Shown here: positions 60,214 through 64,000 of the stretch, in pieces
How positions within the stretch are numbered: the first letter of the stretch is position 1
Layout: each line of letters opens with the position of its first letter
Source: Pseudomonas sp. PB101
GTDB taxonomy: Bacteria; Pseudomonadota; Gammaproteobacteria; Pseudomonadales; Pseudomonadaceae
Reading direction: 5' to 3'
DNA: 64,000 nucleotides
NCBI RefSeq assembly: GCF_009764265.1
Contig: NZ_RWIR01000089.1
Span: 45,630-109,629, forward strand
Notes under the pieces: generated by a model
Seen by the model: only the letters and a program-made list of their open reading frames with translations
Databases searched by the model: none
What the model was told of the DNA's origin: nothing
Position numbers and translations under genes: made by a program

Positions 60214-62517
60214 CTATTTACCCAGCGAAATCTTCGGCGCCCAGGTCAGCCATTCGTCTTCGAACTTGTCGAACAGCGCGAACGTCTGCTCCGGTCGCGC
60301 CGGGCTGCCCATGCGCTCACCGTCCGGTGTGGCAAAGGCGACACCGCCCTGAATCATCGTCTCCAGGGACTCGGTACGCACCGTCGCACCTCTGAACAGG
60401 CCGACATCGAAGTCGAACCCACTGGTGTTCCAGAACCGCGTGCCGCTGCGTACCAGCGGGGCGTACTTCGGCTCGATCAGGATGTGGATCAGCACACGAT
60501 CAGCGGTCTGGCCCAGTTCATATCCGGTCACCTTGCCCACGGTGATTTCGCGATACGTCACCGGCACACCGGCCTTCAGCGAGCCACGACGAGCAGCGCT
60601 CAACACCAGACTCAAACCGTCTTCACGCTTTACAGCTTCAGGTGCGCTGGCCAGGGCCACGAAGCTTTTCTGTGGTCCCTGACTTTTCGCAGCGGGCATT
60701 ACTTCGATGTATTGCCCGGTCACCAGGGTTTCCAGGTTCGAGGTCTTGATCAGCCCCAGTTCAGGCTTGACCACCCAGAACTGACTGCCGACCCGGGCGA
60801 TGCGCTCCGGCACTTCCGAAATCCGCGCGGTCAGCAGCACCGATTGCAGATCCTCACTCAGGTCAACGTCCTCGATCTTGCCGACATCCAGGCCCTTGAA
60901 GCGAATCGGCGTGCCCGTACGCAAACCATCGGCGCGATCAACCTTGATGGTGATCAACTCGCCCTTTTGCGTGGCGTCGTCATGGTTGGCGAACAAGCGG
61001 AAACGCGGAATGCGCTTCTGTAGCGGCGCCTTGGCTTCCGGGGTTTCAAAGGCGATACCCCCGGCCATCAGGCTTTGCAGCGATTCACTCTTGACTTGGA
61101 CCCCACCGGTCAATCCGCCCGTGAGCGTGATGCCGCTGGCATTCCAGAAGCGTGTCGAGGCGTTGACCAGATCCTCGTATTCCTTCTCGATGTGCACGCC
61201 GATGATCAGTTGCTTCTTGGTGCGCGAGAACTGATAGCTCTGTACCGAACCGACCTTGACCTGCTTATAGAGAACCGGGCTGCCGACTTCCAGCGAGCCA
61301 AGGTTTTCGGTGAACAACACCAGGTGCAGGCCCGGTGCCCGCAGATCCAGCGGTGGCGCCTTGGGACGCGCGACGAATTCACGTTGCGGTGCGGCCCCCT
61401 TGTCGCCGGGACGCACAGCGATGTAGTTACCTTTGACCAGCGCTTCCAGGCCGGTAATCCCCGCCAGGGAAATCGACGGTTTGACTACCCAGAATTGCGT
61501 ACCGTCCACCAGATAGTCTTCAGCCAACGGGTCCATCGTTAACTCGGCGGTAGCCCCGGACAGATCGGGATCGACCTTCAGCGCCTTGAGATTGCCGACC
61601 TGAATGCCTTTGTACATCACCGGCGTACGACCGGCCTGCAAGCCTTCGAAGTCGCTGAGCTTGACCTTGACCCGGATGCCGGCCGCGGCTGCATCGAAGT
61701 CTTCGTAGAGCCTGAATGGCAGGCTCGGATCGGTAGGCGGGCTGTCCTTGCGGTTCTCAGGCGTAGCGAACGCAATACCACCGGCAACGATGCTGGCCAA
61801 CGACTCGCTGCGCACTTTCACGCCTGACAGATTGGCGTCGATGCTGATGCCGCTGGCGTTCCAGAAACGTGTGTGTTTGCGCACCAGTTTGGCGTAGGTC
61901 GGCTCGATGAACACCTTGAGTTCAACGGTGCTCTGGTCTTCGGACAGCACGTAGCTCTTGATCTGGCCCACCTTGATCTGTTTGTAGAACACCGGGCTGC
62001 CACGGTTCAGCGAGCCCAGGCGATCAGCCTTGATGGTCAGGTGCAGACCCGGCTGGGCATCGGATAGCGGTGGCTCCTGAGCCAGGGCCTTGAACTTGCG
62101 AACCGGTTCCCCCTCACCAGGACTGATCGCAACGTAGTTGCCCGAAACCAGCGTCTCCAGGCCCGTGATACCAGCCAGCGTCACGCTCGGCTTGACCAGC
62201 CAGAAACGTGTGCTGGTGCGCAGGTATGGCTCTACGTCCTTGTTCATCTCGATGCTGGCAATCACCCCCTTGGAACTGCCCTCATCATCGAGTTTGAGGC
62301 TTTTGACCTTGCCGACCGGCATGCCCTTGTAGACGACTTCCGTCTTGTTGGCCTGAATGCCTTCGCCACTCTCAAAGCGCACCTGAATCTCGATGCCGGT
62401 CTCGTTGTAAGCACGCCAGCCGAGCCAGCCGCCAATGATCAAGGCAATCAGGGGCAACACCCAGATGGCAGACCAGTTCGAGGCCGGTCGGGTTTTCGCT
62501 ACAGGCAAATCAGTCAT
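60214..62517 (-). CDS. pqiB: PqiB-type intermembrane lipid transport protein with six MCE domains
   Basis: A 767-residue protein with one N-terminal transmembrane helix (WSAIWVLPLIALIIGGWLGW) and six tandem MCE/MlaD domains, which I count by the repeated RFW(L/V/N) and LVxGNY(I/V)AV-like blocks. E. coli PqiB has three and YebT (LetB) has seven. Such proteins form hexameric tubes that carry lipids across the periplasm. The start overlaps the PqiA-like gene by 8 bases, so they form one operon. Confidence 0.88.
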   Translation of the reverse strand: MTDLPVAKTRPASNWSAIWVLPLIALIIGGWLGWRAYNETGIEIQVRFESGEGIQANKTEVVYKGMPVGKVKSLKLDDEGSSKGVIASIEMNKDVEPYLRTSTRFWLVKPSVTLAGITGLETLVSGNYVAISPGEGEPVRKFKALAQEPPLSDAQPGLHLTIKADRLGSLNRGSPVFYKQIKVGQIKSYVLSEDQSTVELKVFIEPTYAKLVRKHTRFWNASGISIDANLSGVKVRSESLASIVAGGIAFATPENRKDSPPTDPSLPFRLYEDFDAAAAGIRVKVKLSDFEGLQAGRTPVMYKGIQVGNLKALKVDPDLSGATAELTMDPLAEDYLVDGTQFWVVKPSISLAGITGLEALVKGNYIAVRPGDKGAAPQREFVARPKAPPLDLRAPGLHLVLFTENLGSLEVGSPVLYKQVKVGSVQSYQFSRTKKQLIIGVHIEKEYEDLVNASTRFWNASGITLTGGLTGGVQVKSESLQSLMAGGIAFETPEAKAPLQKRIPRFRLFANHDDATQKGELITIKVDRADGLRTGTPIRFKGLDVGKIEDVDLSEDLQSVLLTARISEVPERIARVGSQFWVVKPELGLIKTSNLETLVTGQYIEVMPAAKSQGPQKSFVALASAPEAVKREDGLSLVLSAARRGSLKAGVPVTYREITVGKVTGYELGQTADRVLIHILIEPKYAPLVRSGTRFWNTSGFDFDVGLFRGATVRTESLETMIQGGVAFATPDGERMGSPARPEQTFALFDKFEDEWLTWAPKISLGK

Positions 62518-63133
62518 GGTCGTCGTCCGACTCCGTGTTATCCCAAATCAGTCGGGGATCGAAAGTTACAGCGGCAAGCATCGTCAGTATCACCACCGTG
62601 GCGAACGCGATGGCGCCAAGATTGGCTTCAATGCTGGCAAGCCGTCCAAAATTCACGACCGCCACCAGGATGGCGATCACAAAGATATCGAGCATCGACC
62701 AACGGCCGATGAACTCGATGAAGCGGTACATCCAGATACGCTGGCGCGCCGAAAGTGGTTGGCGGCGCTGCACGGAAAACAGCAGCAACGCGATACCCAC
62801 CAGTTTGAAGGTGGGCACCAGGATACTGGCGATAAACACCACGGCCGCAATGGGGAACATCCCGTAGTGCACCAACTCGATCACACCCGCCATGATCGTA
62901 CTGGGCGCTCCCTTGCCCAGGGAGTTCACGGTCATGATCGGCAACAAATTGGCCGGTATGTAGAGAATGGCGGCGGTAATCAGCAATGCCCAGGTCCGCA
63001 CCAGGCTATTCGGGGTGCGGGCATGCACCAGCGCTCCGCAGCGCGTACAGACTTGCTCATCGGTATCGGCTTCCTGCCTGTTCAATTCATGGCACTCCTT
63101 GCAAATCAGAATGCCTGCATCAATCGCCCGCAT
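62510..63133 (-). CDS. PqiA-like membrane protein (second half copy)
   Basis: A 207-residue protein with an N-terminal zinc-ribbon-like pattern (CKECH, then CTRCG) and four helices, for example IPANLLPIMTVNSLGK and FIASILVPTFKLVGIALLLF. It matches the C-terminal half of E. coli PqiA, with its own ribbon. ATG at 63133 or 63139 both fit; AGGAG is just upstream of both. It overlaps the first PqiA gene. Confidence 0.82.
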   Translation of the reverse strand: MRAIDAGILICKECHELNRQEADTDEQVCTRCGALVHARTPNSLVRTWALLITAAILYIPANLLPIMTVNSLGKGAPSTIMAGVIELVHYGMFPIAAVVFIASILVPTFKLVGIALLLFSVQRRQPLSARQRIWMYRFIEFIGRWSMLDIFVIAILVAVVNFGRLASIEANLGAIAFATVVILTMLAAVTFDPRLIWDNTESDDDHD

Positions 63134-63779
63134 GGGCATCCTCTCCTGATAACGCTTGCCAGATCTGGTGAGGCGACATGACGACCTCCAGCCAGACTTG
63201 AATAAGCAACAAACCAATGAAGCACGCCAGGCCGAGGCCTACGGTGATTGCTGCCATATCTGCCAGCTTGACGATCGCCACGAGTACGCCCATGAAGTAA
63301 ACCTCGAGCATCCCCCATTCTCGTATGTGGTGATAAATGCGATAGAGCAACAAGCCGTAGCTGCGCCCGACATTAAATCGGATGCTCAACAATACGGCTA
63401 ATTGGCACAGCAGCTTGAGCAGCGGAATTCCCATGCTGCACAGGAACACGACCACTGAAACGCTTTGCATGCCGCTGTCAAAAAGGGCGACAACACCACT
63501 CCAGACAGTATCGTGCGAAGACTGCCCGAGCAGATTGAGTTGCATGATGGGTAAAAAGTTCGCCGGGATAAACAACAACAGGGCAGCGATGACCAACGCG
63601 AGGCTGCGTTGTACGACGTTGTAGCGATGGGCATAAAGCTCGTAGCCACAGCGCGGGCACAAGGCTTTTTCGCCATGGGCGAGTTCGGGTTTGCGCATGA
63701 GCAAGTCGCACTCATGGCAGGCAACCAGATTGTCCAGTGGTAATTCTGACAGCTCTTTGGCGTCAACCGAATCCGGCAT
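63120..63779 (-). CDS. pqiA: PqiA-like membrane protein (first half copy)
   Basis: A 219-residue protein with CHECDLLM and CPRCGYELY zinc-ribbon cysteines and four helices (LALVIAALLLFIPANFLPIM, LCSMGIPLLKLLCQLAVLL and others). It matches the N-terminal half of PqiA, so the two genes together equal the 417-residue E. coli protein. Operon order is pqiA, pqiA, pqiB; the outer-membrane lipoprotein PqiC is not in the window. Confidence 0.85.
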   Translation of the reverse strand: MPDSVDAKELSELPLDNLVACHECDLLMRKPELAHGEKALCPRCGYELYAHRYNVVQRSLALVIAALLLFIPANFLPIMQLNLLGQSSHDTVWSGVVALFDSGMQSVSVVVFLCSMGIPLLKLLCQLAVLLSIRFNVGRSYGLLLYRIYHHIREWGMLEVYFMGVLVAIVKLADMAAITVGLGLACFIGLLLIQVWLEVVMSPHQIWQALSGEDAHAGD

Positions 63780-63884
63780 AAGCGCTCTGACTCTGAAAAA
63801 GTTGGACCTATTCTAGTGCCATGGGCTGAAAATAACTGTGCGAAATGTGCAACAACCAGCCCTCTTTTCTTCACGCACAAAAAC

Positions 63885-63917
63885 AAAACCCCAACTGCTT
63901 TCGCAATTGGGGTTTCG
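63885..63917 (-). terminator. Terminator of the rrn operon
   Basis: On the minus strand AAACCCCAATTGCGAAAGCAGTTGGGGTTTTG is a strong hairpin with a T-rich tail, about 10 bases after the 5S rRNA. Confidence 0.88.
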
Positions 63918-63925
63918 GAATTTAA

Positions 63926-64000
63926 TCTTGACGATGACCTACTCTCACATGGGGAAACCCCACACTACCATCGGCGATGCATCGTTTCACTGCTGAGTTC
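63926..64000 (-). rRNA. rrf: 5S rRNA, 3' part (runs off the window)
   Basis: The minus strand reads GAACTCAGCAGTGAAACGAT, CATCGCCGATGGTAGTGTGG and the end GAGAGTAGGTCATCGTCAAG, the 3' portion of bacterial 5S rRNA. The 5' end lies beyond position 64000, so an rRNA operon is entering from the right. Confidence 0.93.

Overview
The window is a GC-rich chromosomal segment from a Pseudomonas of the fluorescens/putida type. The gene order hpt-upp-uraA, then hemA-prfA-prmC-moeB-murI-pagL, then lolB-ispE-tRNA-Gln-prs-rplY-pth-ychF, is the one I know from Pseudomonas. The paired GTAGGAGC REP elements (REPINs), the MksFEB condensin operon and the protein sequences agree with this. Almost everything is core housekeeping DNA. 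No phage, insertion sequence, plasmid or CRISPR array was seen.

Layout. 1-9.8 kb: tail of an unidentified gene, a YajG-type lipoprotein, malate:quinone oxidoreductase (mqo) behind a long leader, purine/pyrimidine salvage genes (hpt, upp, uraA) and hemH. 9.9-15.5 kb: a light/photolyase-type cluster (renalase-like flavoenzyme, YbgA-family protein, MerR/LitR-like regulator, photolyase, short-chain dehydrogenase). It has repeated TGTACA operator-like palindromes at its promoters and a truncated flavoprotein gene at its end. 15.5-21.2 kb: pagL, murI, moeB, prmC, prfA and hemA, tightly packed on the minus strand. 21.4-28.4 kb: TPR lipoprotein, lolB, ispE, tRNA-Gln, prs, rplY, pth and ychF. 28.5-32.2 kb: an Fsr-like exporter and a chemoreceptor with a structured leader. 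32.2-38.7 kb: a LysR regulator beside a polyamine-type ABC transporter and an amidase.

38.8-46.1 kb: tRNA-Met, a DUF2817 hydrolase, gamma-glutamyltransferase, a HigBA toxin-antitoxin pair, ddl, an AraC regulator, a cupin and a flavin reductase. 46.2-53.7 kb: a BdlA-like PAS-PAS chemoreceptor, an MHS-type transporter, an AtoE-type fatty acid transporter, a hypothetical periplasmic protein, a small SET-domain protein, carbonic anhydrase and an acidic hypothetical protein. 53.8-60.1 kb: rimI, holD (cryptic psi subunit) and the MksFEB condensin. 60.2-63.8 kb: a PqiA/PqiA/PqiB lipid-transport operon. The window ends inside a 5S rRNA gene of an rrn operon on the minus strand.

The best candidates for follow-up are the TGTACA-controlled photolyase cluster with its embedded 36-codon ORF and clipped downstream gene, the SD-sequestering hairpin and small ORF ahead of the chemoreceptor at 30 kb, and the tRNA promoter apparently embedded in ispE. 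All family calls come from reading the sequence and memory of the families; no search was run.
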